Assembly (NCBI GenBank): GCA_029449235.1
Contig: JANATG010000001.1
Span: 2,666,001 to 2,730,000 of the forward strand
Direction: 5' to 3'
Length of the DNA: 64,000 bases
Origin: Linnemannia schmuckeri
Taxonomy: Eukaryota; Mortierellomycota; Mortierellomycetes; Mortierellales; Mortierellaceae
Positions 45,645 through 56,815 of this stretch are shown here, in pieces (the stretch's first letter is position 1; every line of letters starts with the position of its first letter). The notes beneath the pieces were generated by a model. That model made no database searches, was not told the DNA's origin, and saw only the letters and a program-made list of their open reading frames with translations. A program made the translations under genes and the position numbers.

Positions 45645-46518
45645 GGCGGAATGTAAAAGTAAAGAAAGAAAGAGTGTGAAGGGGTGATGGACAAAGGGAC
45701 GGACGGTGGGAACAAAAAAAAAGAGCGCGTTCCCTTTACAGCGAGCCGACATATCACGTGATGAAATACTACTTTGCAGACAAATACAGGGCGGATTTTT
45801 CTTTATGTGCTGTTAGTGTCCAGAGTTGAAGCTATTGCATGCATGTTTTCAAGACACGTCAATTAGTCAATGTATCTCGCGCAGTAAACGGATGCATGAA
45901 AAAGGGAATAAAATAACACTTTGGCAAGCGAAGGTACTAGCGAGGGCACTCAGGCGTGCTCTATTTTTCGTTATCAAGTAATGACGAGGCATTGTAATCT
46001 ACTTAACAAGAAGAGCATTTCTAGACAGGTATGTTTTCACACTTGCTAAGGGAACGCAACAGATTAATGAGGTACTGATGTGAAACTGCTATTTTGTTAC
46101 CAGTGATCATAAATTGATCAGTCAAGGAAGGAAGCGAGAAAGGAGCATGCTTCAGTAGTTGATAAATCAATCACTCCAAACTGAGACAGCCAAGTGCTGA
46201 GGGTGGAAGGTGATATGTCTAAGGTTTGGCATAGATGCGCCCCACACTACTACACTTTTCCTCCTTGCACCAGCAAGCCTTTGGCAAGTTGCTCCTTTAC
46301 CTTCTAGCCTTTACTCTCATGCGAGGCTCCAGTCGTTGACAGCAAAGGCAAGTTTTCCTTATTCGCCACCAAAAAATGTTCAAGAAAAATGTCCAAAATG
46401 GGCGATTTGGCAGTCACTGTTGTCTCTCTGCAGCATAAAAAATATGCTTGCGAGTTCGGACATTTCGAACAAACACACACTCTCATTCTCTTCTGGACAG
46501 AAACCGACATCTCCGGAC
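45645..46518. promoter_or_regulatory. Shared upstream region between CLYBL-like and RSM22 genes
   Basis: About 875 bases between divergent start codons, AT-rich in the middle (45780-46120). It could serve both genes of mitochondrial function. A frame in phase with RSM22 extends upstream to 46210 but lacks coding-like composition. Confidence 0.45.
45755..45760. promoter_or_regulatory. CACGTG palindrome
   Basis: A perfect CACGTG (E-box type, bound by bHLH factors in fungi) about 110 bases upstream of the CLYBL-like start codon. Assigned by sequence and position only. Confidence 0.3.
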
Positions 46519-49273
46519 ATGACTTCTCGACTCTGCCTTGGCACAAGGCAGTACCACTGCACACACACACAAAAAGCCGTCTCGGGACTTACCACTTCGC
46601 TCATTCAGCGGTTCACAGGACTCTCGCTCGCCACCTCCTCTATTCGTTCGTCAGTGTTGGCATTGCCTCCTTCGATCGTGCGTGGATATGCTCGTGTTGC
46701 TCGGTCACGGCCCATCACCCCCAAGGCACCCATCGGCGGATCGACCCCTTCCAAACCAAATATCAAGACGCCCATGTCGACCGCAGACGTCCAGGAGGCC
46801 CTCAAAGCCCTCTCATCTTCGAAATCAGACTCGTCCTCAAACCTCAAGTTGCCTGGAAACTTCAAACTCGCCAAAGCACAATCAGAGCCAACATACGACC
46901 CCAACATGGTCATTTTTCTCGACAAGCACGGAAATGTTTCGATGATCCCTCATGATGATCGTGTTAAGGGTCAAACAAAGGATGATTATGATGTCGCTGC
47001 TGCGGCTGGGGAAGATCTGGACGGAGCTATTGAGGGTTCACCCCACCAACGTGGATCTAAGGAGATGGAGTATGGTCGTAAGCGTATCGGACAGGTCGAA
47101 CTTCCCAAGGATATTCAGGACTCTATTCGAGCTGTTTTGGACGGTATGGCTAATAGCTATGGGTGGTTGCACTATGAGCCTTGTCCTTTCGTCCATATAC
47201 TAATTAATCTATTACTTTCTCACGCTTACTTTAGAGTATGACAGACCATTGATCAGAACAGATGCGCTTCGACTTTTTGGATCATTGAGGTCAACAGGAG
47301 CCTTGGAGGACGACACATTTGCCGAGCTCCCCACTAAGAGTATGTACTTTAGTAGTTCACTTATGATCTGCTATGTCAGGAAACGTTGTGTGAACATATG
47401 TGTCTAATCTTTTCGTTTTCATGACGCAACAGGACTCAGGAGTGGCGTAGGAGAGACGGCAGGCAAGGGTGACAAGCCAATGACAGCGCACATCCTGGAA
47501 TATGGACATCGCGAATCTATCGCCTACATTGCTGCTATGGCACCTACTACTTACAGCGCGGTCAAGAATGTCCTGCAGGAGGTTAACAAACGCGTACCCG
47601 ATCTGAACCCCAAGACGTTTCTGGATTTCGGAACTGGACCAGGAACCGCCATCTGGTAAGGGATCTTCGATCTGCATGTCATTTTTACAACTCCAGTCGA
47701 TACATATCTTTTCCACTCCTAACAACCAACCGTTGTTCTCGTTGTCGTAGGGCGGCGAATGAAGTGTGGGAAGAACCACTCAAGTACACCGGAGTGGATA
47801 CATCAATGGCTATGCTAGAGACTGCGGAGGAAATTCTGGGCAATATGTCGACCAACGGTACGCCGATCCCTAATGTCACCTTCAAGCCCTTTATGTCGCA
47901 CGGAGCCAAGGCAGCCAAGTACGATGTCGTCATGAGCGCGTTTGCCCTGAGCGAGCTCACCACCCCTGCTCTCCGCAAGTCGACACTTGAACACCTCTGG
48001 AACTCTACCAACGATATGCTTGTAAGTACTTTTGGCATTTGAGCTGTCTTATCTATATGAGATATATGACATCACTTTGTGCTAACAGCAATATATATTG
48101 TTCTTTTTGCCATAGATTTTGGTTGACCGTGGAACACCCAGTGGATTCAGGATCTTGGCCGAAGCGAGGGAACAGATCTTAGGACTGGACTTGAACCGTA
48201 TCGTCACCAAGCCCAGATACGATGCGTACGGCGAGCTTATCCCAGAGGAACCTATCATCAAGCCAGAGCCTGCACACGTTGTCGCACCTGTAAGTCCACT
48301 CTACCAGGATTCATGAACATACGAAAATTTGACCTAATGATGATCTCTTGTTGACCGTTTACCTTGTCCTCGTGTTTATATAGTGCCCACATGACAAAGT
48401 CTGCCCTATGTACGAATCCCTCTCCCGCGACTCGCAGTGGTGTCATTTTTCTCAAAAAGTCCAGCGTCCAGATTTCTTGGTATGTCACTGATCAATCCAT
48501 AGGCTTGAATCACAGATTAGATAACTTAATATGTCTCAGGAACTAATGGGCTCAAAATTTTGGCTTCATTTTAGCGCAAGACAAAGCACTCGAAGGATAA
48601 CTATGAAGACGCCAAATATACCTACGTCGTCCTGCGCAAGGGGCCACGACCTGTTTTTACCCAGGCATCAGCATCACCAGCAGTGACTTTAGAGGCAACC
48701 ACATCAGCACCAGGATCATCATTACCAGAGGATACAATCATACTAAGTGATCCAAGTATGAAGAAAAAAAAAGCTAAGAAGCCACCGCCACCGTCACCAG
48801 TCACCTACGACAACCCTGAGGACATGCAGACCGCCTCGTACGATTGGTCGCGTATTGTTGTCCCACCACTCAAGAAGGATGGCCATGTTGTAATCGATAC
48901 CTGTGCGGTCAATGGGTACCTGGAGCGGATCATCATCCCCAAGTCGCAGGGCAAGATTCCCTACAGAGACGCGCGTAAGGCGATGTGGGGTGACTTGTTC
49001 CCTCATCAGCCCAAAAACAAGGCTGTCCGGAAAGAGAGCGTCAGGAATATGTTAGATGATGACGATGGTGAGGGAAAACTTGCAAGGGAGGAGCACAAGC
49101 CAGCAAAGAGGAGGACGTTGAATATTAGTGCAGAAAAATTGATGAAGCGGGAGAAGCAGAAGGAGAAAAAGCAGAACCGGCAGAAGATTTCAGCCGAGGA
49201 GATTGAGGGATCGTCTAAGAAGGGCAAAGGGCGGAGGCGGGAAGATGACGGTGACTTTGTATTAGACCTTTAG
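46519..49273 (+). CDS. RSM22: Rsm22/METTL17-type mitochondrial ribosome small-subunit protein, 7 exons
   Basis: Exons 46519-47143, 47235-47339, 47433-47655, 47751-48021, 48116-48289, 48384-48479 and 48575-49273 give 730 aa. A Ser/Arg-rich presequence begins at MTSRLCLGTRQ; an in-frame ATG at 46210 is possible but the intervening codons look non-coding. The methyltransferase-like fold shows FLDFGTGPGTAIWAANEVW, VDTSMAML and VVMSAFALSEL. The Rsm22 metal-cluster region follows: CPHDKVCPM, then SQWCHFSQKVQRPDFL, with a further Cys in VVIDTCAVNG; in METTL17 four such cysteines bind an Fe-S cluster. The Lys-rich C-terminus is longer than in many relatives. The family is needed for assembly of the mitochondrial small ribosomal subunit. 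Confidence 0.93.
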
Positions 49274-49948
49274 AACGGTGCCTTGTTTGCGTACAATAAA
49301 CAATTCCTGGCATCAATTGTATATATTGTGCATGTAATCGGTATTTATGACCAAGACCCACTTTCTGAAAGGATCTCAGATGATCCGGCGTCCAATTATT
49401 TTTTTTTATCCGTGAAATAGCGGTGTGGTGAGTGAACTGTGTTGAGTTGCTTTGTTTCATCCCTCAACTACTACTTTCAACAATACATTTCAAACCATGT
49501 CCATCAAAAACACACCTCTTACACCCGATTCTTTGTAATTTTTTTTCCAACTGTAGGATCGATCCCATCATGCATTGCCCGTTCATGATCCACCAGAGTG
49601 TTGATCCCCCTTGGCTTTCCCTTTCAAGGAATAGGCGAAGTCTGCGCTGCAATTTATTACGCTTGAGCAACAGCTCACGGTAGGCAGCGCGACCGCTGTT
49701 ATCGATCAACACATGAAGAATGCCGGGCGATCGCAGGTGCTGGTAGCAAGTTATCGACATGCAGGAAACAGCTACCTCTTGTATAAGGCTCTTTCACAAA
49801 GAATTATAGCAGGATGAGCTTCAAATTTTGAAACATATAGAGGCAGAAAGGACTACATTGATAGGAGAAAAAAAGGGAGGATTGGATAGGAAGGTTTGAG
49901 ACGAAGACCTGCAAGGGTTCTAAGGTTTTTATCTTATTAGATGAACAT
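49274..49948. other. Intergenic between RSM22 and the duplicated pseudogene fragment
   Basis: Begins with the RSM22 3' end (AATAAA at 49295). A 98-codon minus-strand frame (49760-49464; LKRNKLQRRLRLFLERE) has higher GC content than its surroundings and protein-like composition, but I recognise nothing in it. It may be a relict of unknown origin. Confidence 0.35.
49295..49300 (+). terminator. Polyadenylation signal of RSM22 (AATAAA)
   Basis: AATAAA 22 bases after the RSM22 stop codon. Confidence 0.5.
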
Positions 49949-50905
49949 TAAAATGGATTCCACTCCGTAAGTACAGTTCCAAGTTCAAGTGGCTCCATGT
50001 TAAACAACGATCTGATTTCCCTCTCGGGACGTTGGGGCAAATGGTCGCCGCAAGCTACCACTTGGAGCCCAGGCAGACATTCGAAATCACGTCTGTCCAT
50101 ATCCAACAGTACTTCCTTCACATCCTGTAGAAGACCCAAGTGCCTCAAACTTTGCAACAGCTCATCATAGTTGTCCTCTACTCCGATAATACTCCTATCC
50201 TTCGGTGTCCTGTTGTTCAAGCGATCGCTCTCTAAGTCAGTTTCCTGCTCAAGCCTCCATGTCTACCCATCAATTAGCTGGCGTCTCCTGGCCCTGTGCT
50301 CCTCATTCCATCCCGACCGGCACAACCAGTTTAGCTCTGCGATCTCGCACTCGACAGAACTGTAGTCCACCCTAAGCTGCTCCAGATACTTCAGCCTTTA
50401 CAGCAGACACAGCCCTCCCTCCAGAACATTAGAATGCAGTCTCTCCAGCCCCAACAGATCCAAACTCCAGGACAAAGTGGCGAAAGCGCTCCTGATGACT
50501 TCATGGGCCCCCGGCGATGAAGGTCTATGAGGTCAGGCATGTATGGCATCTTGAGCGTCTTGAGGTATCGGAGATTCGGACATCTGCAAAGGAGTAGGTG
50601 CCATCGACAGGCGGTGTAACCCGACTCACGGTTGTTGTCATCCGAGAGCCAGCCATAGCGGAGACAATGCCACCGCTGAGTCGGAAGGATCTCGAGGGTG
50701 GTCAAGAAGACAGGAGAGTCCGCGAAGTACTGCACCATCCACGGCGTCATACAGTAAGCCATTACTGTATACTCCTGTGCTTTGGGGCAGATGGTTAAGA
50801 TCTCCTCCTCCTTTTTTTCACCGACCGTGACGTCCCATTGGATCGAGTAATGAAACTACTTGAGAGGTAGGGATAGATTTTTCAGGTGATCGTGAAATCG
50901 TAGCC
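49949..50905 (-). pseudogene. Truncated duplicate of the 14.3 kb F-box/LRR pseudogene (copy 2)
   Basis: Nearly identical, in the same orientation, to 14280-15400. It covers only the C-terminal half of a family A protein and has no F-box. It shares the GGLCLL-TAA nonsense codon with copy 1, carries its own extra TAG at about 50264 (GW to G-stop, from TGG) and lacks about 170 bases around the copy 1 frameshift. The deletion junction reads GCAGTCTCTCCAGCCCC, fusing two GTCTCC sites present in copy 1. Cannot encode a functional protein. Confidence 0.9.
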
Positions 50906-52909
50906 ACGCGTTTGTTTACCCATACAGAACCAAAAATAAAGTGGGAAGGGAGAGAAGCATGCGCTTACAAATATACACAGAAAGCATGAAATTCAGTATT
51001 GATCTAAGCAAGGGAACTGACACACGAGTCCACCTTTGATGACCTTGACCGTTTACATTTCTAGTTAGAACATTTTCCCACGTAGTTTTTCTTCAGTTCT
51101 GGTAAAGTAGGAAAGGTGGAGAAAGAGGAAATTTAATAGAGCGCAGTCGAGATCTAAATCTTGGTTCCCTTCAGGATGTGGTGGACGCAACTGCAGAGTT
51201 AATACAGATGAGTGTAACACTCTACCTGAGCTGTTCAAAATCGCTCCTGGCGAACAGCACAATGAGCTAAAATCCGGAGGAGATAAAGGCTTTGTTTAAT
51301 CCCTATATCAGACTGTCGATGAAATTATTGTATAGGGCTGTCTTGATCTTGCGAAATAAAAAAAATACTTGTGAACCTTGGGCACAAATGAAAAAAGCAC
51401 TTTTTTTTTGGAACATGGACTCAGAGCGGATATGAAAAGAAGATTATATCAACGAGAGAAGTAAATAGTTCTTGCAACTCAAGGGTCGATAATATCAAAA
51501 AAACGTGGGAGGTTTTTTCCGTTAATCATGCCAACTGACCAATTAAAGAAAATTTTGCACATGAAACGAAATGAACAAGGTGGGCAAGAGCGCTGTGCCA
51601 CTCCCCCCCCCCCCCCCCTCGGGAAAGAAAAAAAAAGACCTTCAGTCCTCGCCATTCTTATCTCAAAAAGCCCTTAGCCAACAGTACCAGTACCATGCGA
51701 TTTGTACCCTTCGTTAATTTGTCTCCAAGCTAGTGTATTGTCTGTAAAAAAAAGCGTTTTATGAACATCAGAAAAGGACTGGAGAAGTGAGGAGTAGGTG
51801 AAAGAGAGAGGGAATGTGTCCTGATGTTGAATTAGTAGACTTGGCAATGCAAGGCTACGCAGCGCACCGCAAGGCAAGACATGTTTGTTGTGTTGTGGTG
51901 GGTGATGGGTGATGCGGGTGTGGTCCAAAGGCCAAGACATACCATGGGCACATGAAGGAAAAAAGAAATAGGCAAGAGAAAAAGTGCTCTCAGTTTTTTT
52001 TTGCTTTGCGACAGACAGAGAGAGAGAGGGAAGACAGATGAGAATGTGTTGTTTTGTTTGTTTTTGTGTTTTTGTGTTCAGAATTGACAAAGGGAGGAAG
52101 AGATGAAGGAAACAGTGATTGGGTTAATGACCCTGACTGTACATATACAAGGGGAACACGACCCATCATGGGTCAGGGAGTGGCCTCTTTTTAGACTGGC
52201 GAGGGCTTTCATTGTTTAGCTTCGATGGTACGCCATCGGGGTAGGGGCGCTGGAGGGAGGAAAGGGCAGAGAAGGAAAAAGGTCCTCTTGATGTGTCTTT
52301 GACGTCTCTGTTTATCTTTCTCAACCTTCCACCCTTCTCTTTATTCACCTTTTCTTTTCTCTCTTCTCTTCTCTCCTCTTCAATTCTCACACATTCCTAC
52401 TCACCACCCTTCGTGCTTCTTTCTTCACTTTCCCTCACCCAAACACCCACCACACGCATTCAAACAACAAAGGCATACACCCTCTATATACTTTTTCCCC
52501 TCCCTTGCTTTTCGTCCTTCCCTTTTACTTTCTCCTTTTGAATGATTGTCCCTCGTTTTTCTTTTCTCACTACCGTTGTGTTCTCGTCTCCGTCTTTACT
52601 CGTCACTATCCACCTTCACTGACCCTCGCTCGCCACCATCGATCTTCTCCCCCCTTTGCGTTCCTTCCCTCTCCCTCCTGTCTTATTCTACACCGTGTTA
52701 CTCATACATGCCCCCCTGTTTTTGCCCCTTGTACGCCTCCTCTTACCCTTTTTCTTTTGCGCCTTTTTTTTGCAATTAACAACAACCGCCTCCCCTCACC
52801 CTTCTCTCTCAAACACACAATAACCACTCGCGACACAACTCCAACTCGCAGCAAACACCAGCCCACAACACAACACCAATACATAATACGACATTGACTC
52901 ACTCACATA
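50906..52909. other. Intergenic and leader of the 52910 gene
   Basis: AT-rich spacer with a C16 run (51603-51618), then a strongly C/T-rich plus-strand stretch (52290-52790) turning to CAACACCAATACATAATACG just before the ATG at 52910. Same leader style as the 9245 and GCDH genes. No gene supported. Confidence 0.5.
51603..51618 (+). repeat. C16 homopolymer
   Basis: Uninterrupted run of 16 C, the longest G/C homopolymer in the window. Confidence 0.9.
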
Positions 52910-55900
52910 ATGACTACCAGAGCACCAAAGCAAAAGTTCAGATATGGCGACGAGACTGAATCACTGCATATTCGCTATGATCAAGACGGACACTACTACT
53001 ACAGTCGTCTGGACGATATTCAGAACGCTTTTTATGGTGCAAAGCAATTTAGGGTCAATGGAGACCTCATCCTCTTTCTTGTCGACAACAACGGACAATG
53101 GTACTGTTCAAATGCCCAGTCTTCCTACACTTTTATCTCGCGAAAAAAATTTTCTGCTTGGCGAAGACATAAAATGCAAACTCTCGTTCATTCCTTTCTA
53201 ACCTTAACGGCTGCTGCTTTCACAACAACGAATAGGCATGATCCTCCTAGGATCGCCCACTATCCTGACGAAATCGTTGAGATCAGTACGTCAGTGCGAT
53301 CCACAGACGCATGCTACTCATCCGGCAGCATCATCGTCGAGGTTGGCGACGATCGTCGTCCAATCATGACCTTAACTGAGGAAATCCACACAGGACTCGA
53401 CACCGCTGCAGAGACATTCGCACCACCGTCTACACCATTCACCTCATTCTCAGCTCAGTCTCGCGCAGAGGCAAACACGACAGGCGAAATTATTATTGTA
53501 CAATCTCCTTCACTGGATCAATCTTATACCCCTGACCAGCCTCCTGCATCGGTTCATGTTCTACCGCCTTTAAACATGGTGTCCTTCTCGAGACTGATTG
53601 AGATTGCAACAGACAACACCGACTCGTCCCAACGTCCTCCTCGAACCAGTTCCCACTCCGCAGACAGGGCCTCAGCCGCAGCTACAGCAAAGTTCGACAC
53701 TCCCCTCTCCCGATCTAATTCCACCCAACGCCGTGCTCCTGTACGACCGCCCCGACTCGGACCTATTCAACGGAAAAAACACTCCCCAACCTCCTCAGTC
53801 TCATCTTCTGTCTCCTATTCCTCTCAGTCATCCGGCAAAACAGTATCGACATCCAGCTCCATTTCACCCCCAGCCCTGCTTCCACCGCTTCTTCCGACAC
53901 CACTAAGTCCTATGTCTCTTGAGCACAGCAAGCGATTCTCTGTTATCTCCAATGACGCCTCTGGTTTGACGTCTGAAATGATACGCATCAACAACTTGAT
54001 TAACACAGCCACCGACCGCAAGTCGGAGGAGTTTGGAGAACTTTTGAGATATTACGGCAACCTCGTCAGCCAAGAGCGGTACGTCTTTGAGCTGCGGCTT
54101 AGTTCACAGAACCTGCTGCACCTGCCAAACCTCAACCCTCAACGTCTAGCAGGCTCCAAGCAAGATGTCATGGACAGGAAACTCGACGCTATCCTTGTCC
54201 ATAGTCGTGAAATGCATGAGTGTGTCGTTCCCAAGTTCTTTGTCCTTCTCCCCGAGACCCTCGAAATATTCGACCACAAGTCACTCAGCATTGAAAAGTA
54301 CCGGCTCTACTTTCTGTGCGAGTGCGAGGCGCATTCATCTGGTAAACACCACCAACACTCTCGCAGCCAAAGCAGCTCGACTAGCTCAACCTCGCCCTCC
54401 TCCTGTCGGCGAGTCCATTTGCACGATCACAGCGGCTATGTGATATCGAGACCGTACGATTTTTTGAGGCGGTATGGAGCCTATGTCCTAGGCATGCTCA
54501 AAGTTTTGAATTATTGTCTGCGCATAGCAACAGTCGCCCATAAGATGTTTCATGTCGTCGCCACGCCGGGTGTCGAGTCGCTCTCCAACGTAGCCCTAGA
54601 GAACATTATCAGCGGCTCAATATCTTTCCTCAAGAAAACTCTGGCGGATTACAACATCATTGAGCCTTCACCAACCACCACTCCAGACCGACCTGAGCAG
54701 ACAAACTCTCTCCCAAACGTTGCTGCCTTGGAGGGCGCGGACCTTCGCAGACTAACGACGTTCTTGCGATACAACGACGGCGATGGAATACTGGGTAATC
54801 TCTACAGGATTACGACGAGTGAGGGTTATGTCAAATGGGTGTGTCACGAGCATTATCGACAGTCCCTCTGCGACACCACCATGAACTCCTTCTTGAGAGT
54901 TCTCAAGGAGTATAATGGCGTGTACGATCCTCGCCTCCGGAAGGTCACCATTTCCCTAACGTCAAGCGCCGATCCCAAAACCTTTTTCGAGACCTTTGCC
55001 TCCCAAGCAGCAGACGTGGATGAGCTCGACGTGGTTTTTGATGGCTGGAACTTTTGGTCATGGGATCTAGAGATTCTTGTCAAGTCGGTCTGTCAGTCCA
55101 ACGTCAAGAGTCTGAAGCTGGACTTGAGAGATTCGGTAAACACCATCTTAACCGAGATAAGTGCTCGCTTTATACCAGGCAGCAAGTACCAGCCCCTCTT
55201 CGAATTACTCTGGAACAGGAAGCTTCAGAGTCTTTCTCTTTCTGGCGCCGGCGGGTTTGGACTCCGGACGTCCGATTTTGAGATGGGTCCACACTTTTCG
55301 TACTTGCAGAGTTTCCATTTCTTGCATGCGATCAAGACTTCGGACCAGCTGCGGTTGATGAAGCTCCTGACCTACTGTCGTAATCTGACGGATTTGAGGT
55401 TGGGAGATTATGTCAGCAGGAGCAAGATTCGGCAGCAGATGGTGTCAGTCATTGCGGCGATGGAGCACCTCAGGACGCTGCATTTGTACAATGTACAGGG
55501 CGAGTCTGAAAAACCGGTATCGGGTCTTTTGTATGCCTTCGCCAACAAAGTCACGCCGCTCAAGGAGCTCGTCTGTTATGCAGGTCGTGTCGATGAGTGG
55601 GAGCTAGGCGAGGTGATCAAGTATTTGTCAAGGAAGATCGAGGTTCTTGTTGTTGAGCAAGTGCCGCCATCCTTCTTGGATCTAGTCCCCGTTGCTACCA
55701 ACACCAGTCCTACTAGATCTTCAGCCGCCAATTTTCATCGGACATCTAATTCAACACCCTTGCCGTCGCCGTTTTCTCTGTTGACGCATCTCGATCTTAG
55801 CGTGCAGTTGTCCCTACAGTCGATGAAGTACCTAGCAGCCACCCTCAAAGATCTCAACTTGGTTCACTTGGGACTCACAAGTCTGACCAAAGACCTCTTA

Positions 55901-56431
55901 AGTCGTGTCAACTTTCCAACCCTCAGATCCGTCAGTCTTCTGAATTTTGAGGAAGTCGATATGAAACCGCTCAAGGACTATGTCCAGAACTGCAGCAACC
56001 CCACACACCTAGAAGTAATATCCCTCCAAGGGTGTAAGTTCGCCAACCCCTGGAAGTTTGCACCCCTCCTCAAGACCCTCACCCTTTGCCGCCTCCAGCT
56101 AAGCGGGCTGTCGAGTCCAGAACTGAAGGGAATGATGGGTGTCATGAACTTGACACGACTCGAATGTCTGGTCCTGGTCGGATGTCATTATGACTGGGCC
56201 GTGGAGGAGATGCTGGCGATGAAGCGGGCCGAGTTCCGGCCAGAGTTGATGTTGCATGTTAGTGTTGCCAGTAGTGAGGCTTCTCATCAGCAGGTGGCGG
56301 ATAGAGGGATCGATAAAGTCGAGAGCAGAGATGCGGTTGATACGGCTGTCAAGTTGGCGGTGAGGCGGATGCGGTTTTATAGTGAAACGCAGCTGGTGCT
56401 ATTGGGCAAGCCGCTCTTGGGCGTTTTTTAG
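52910..56431 (+). CDS. Family B LRR protein, intact (exons 52910-53100, 53236-56431)
   Basis: The spliced product is 1128 aa. Exon 1 ends GGACAATG|GTACTG and exon 2 starts after AATAG with G-CATGATCCT, giving QWHDPPRIAHYPDEIVEI, which aligns with YEPKRIAHYPDDIIDV in the 9245 paralog. The intron is 135 nt, divisible by three and free of stops, so an unspliced reading of 1173 aa is also open. N-terminal module (FRYGDETESL, YSRLDDI...FRVNGDLILFL); long Ser/Pro/Thr-rich linker (about 80-330); central module LDAILVHSREMHE (about 379), YRLYFLCECEAH (about 420), a Ser/His-rich insert, GYVISRP..FLRRYG, EGADLRRL (about 562) and KWVCHEHY (about 597); then degenerate LRRs to about 1050 and a short charged tail. 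No nucleotide-binding motif seen. Function unknown. Confidence 0.82.
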   Translation: MTTRAPKQKFRYGDETESLHIRYDQDGHYYYSRLDDIQNAFYGAKQFRVNGDLILFLVDNNGQWYCSNAQSSYTFISRKKFSAWRRHKMQTLVHSFLTLTAAAFTTTNRHDPPRIAHYPDEIVEISTSVRSTDACYSSGSIIVEVGDDRRPIMTLTEEIHTGLDTAAETFAPPSTPFTSFSAQSRAEANTTGEIIIVQSPSLDQSYTPDQPPASVHVLPPLNMVSFSRLIEIATDNTDSSQRPPRTSSHSADRASAAATAKFDTPLSRSNSTQRRAPVRPPRLGPIQRKKHSPTSSVSSSVSYSSQSSGKTVSTSSSISPPALLPPLLPTPLSPMSLEHSKRFSVISNDASGLTSEMIRINNLINTATDRKSEEFGELLRYYGNLVSQERYVFELRLSSQNLLHLPNLNPQRLAGSKQDVMDRKLDAILVHSREMHECVVPKFFVLLPETLEIFDHKSLSIEKYRLYFLCECEAHSSGKHHQHSRSQSSSTSSTSPSSCRRVHLHDHSGYVISRPYDFLRRYGAYVLGMLKVLNYCLRIATVAHKMFHVVATPGVESLSNVALENIISGSISFLKKTLADYNIIEPSPTTTPDRPEQTNSLPNVAALEGADLRRLTTFLRYNDGDGILGNLYRITTSEGYVKWVCHEHYRQSLCDTTMNSFLRVLKEYNGVYDPRLRKVTISLTSSADPKTFFETFASQAADVDELDVVFDGWNFWSWDLEILVKSVCQSNVKSLKLDLRDSVNTILTEISARFIPGSKYQPLFELLWNRKLQSLSLSGAGGFGLRTSDFEMGPHFSYLQSFHFLHAIKTSDQLRLMKLLTYCRNLTDLRLGDYVSRSKIRQQMVSVIAAMEHLRTLHLYNVQGESEKPVSGLLYAFANKVTPLKELVCYAGRVDEWELGEVIKYLSRKIEVLVVEQVPPSFLDLVPVATNTSPTRSSAANFHRTSNSTPLPSPFSLLTHLDLSVQLSLQSMKYLAATLKDLNLVHLGLTSLTKDLLSRVNFPTLRSVSLLNFEEVDMKPLKDYVQNCSNPTHLEVISLQGCKFANPWKFAPLLKTLTLCRLQLSGLSSPELKGMMGVMNLTRLECLVLVGCHYDWAVEEMLAMKRAEFRPELMLHVSVASSEASHQQVADRGIDKVESRDAVDTAVKLAVRRMRFYSETQLVLLGKPLLGVF
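53101..53235 (+). other. In-frame intron 1 of the 52910 family B gene
   Basis: 135 nt, donor GTACTG, acceptor AATAG, with CTAAC and CTTAAC branch-point-like sequences 20-40 bases before the acceptor. Position is identical to intron 1 of the 9245 gene and the 3314 relict. No stop in the host frame, hence retention would add 45 residues. Confidence 0.7.
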
Positions 56432-56562
56432 AGTTCATAGAGTACATACCTCTATTGTTCATTATACGATTTTTTTGCCATGAGGCCCATCTTTTTTACC
56501 AAGGTCAAATAAGCAAACGCTCGTTTTGATTTTCATAAGGGTCTCTGTGGAAAAAAAAGTAT

Positions 56563-56815
56563 ATTAAATGTCCAGAGGCTTCATTCTTGTCAATCCCTCC
56601 TTCACCGCCTCAAAGTCCTCCTTCGTCTTCTGCAATTCGTCCATCGCCTCCTGCAGTTCTAAAATGACGTTGAAAGTCTCTCTGATGGACTGATAGCAAT
56701 ACTGAAAGAAAGTATTCTTAGTGTCGCACGGAGAGGCATACGATCCACAAGAAACGTCGAGGATGCCCAGCTCGGAGAGACTTGGGCTGAGGTTGATAAA
56801 GGCGACGAGTAGTAG
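56563..56815 (-). pseudogene. Possible C-terminal fragment of an LRR protein
   Basis: One open minus-strand frame of about 80 codons reads VAFINLSPSLSELGILDV, then a Cys-containing stretch (CGSYASPCDTKN), then a heptad-like coiled coil (ELQEAMDELQKTKEDFEAV) and ends KPLDI-stop. Composition is protein-like and the first part resembles an LRR strand, but it does not match the C-termini of family A or B. No start codon; a TAA lies just upstream. It could be the last exon of an eroded gene. Confidence 0.35.

Noticed and set aside
46210..46518. In-frame upstream extension of RSM22 to an ATG at 46210
   Set aside because: Composition is not protein-like; MTSRLCLGTRQ at 46519 gives a good mitochondrial presequence. 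An alternative start cannot be excluded.
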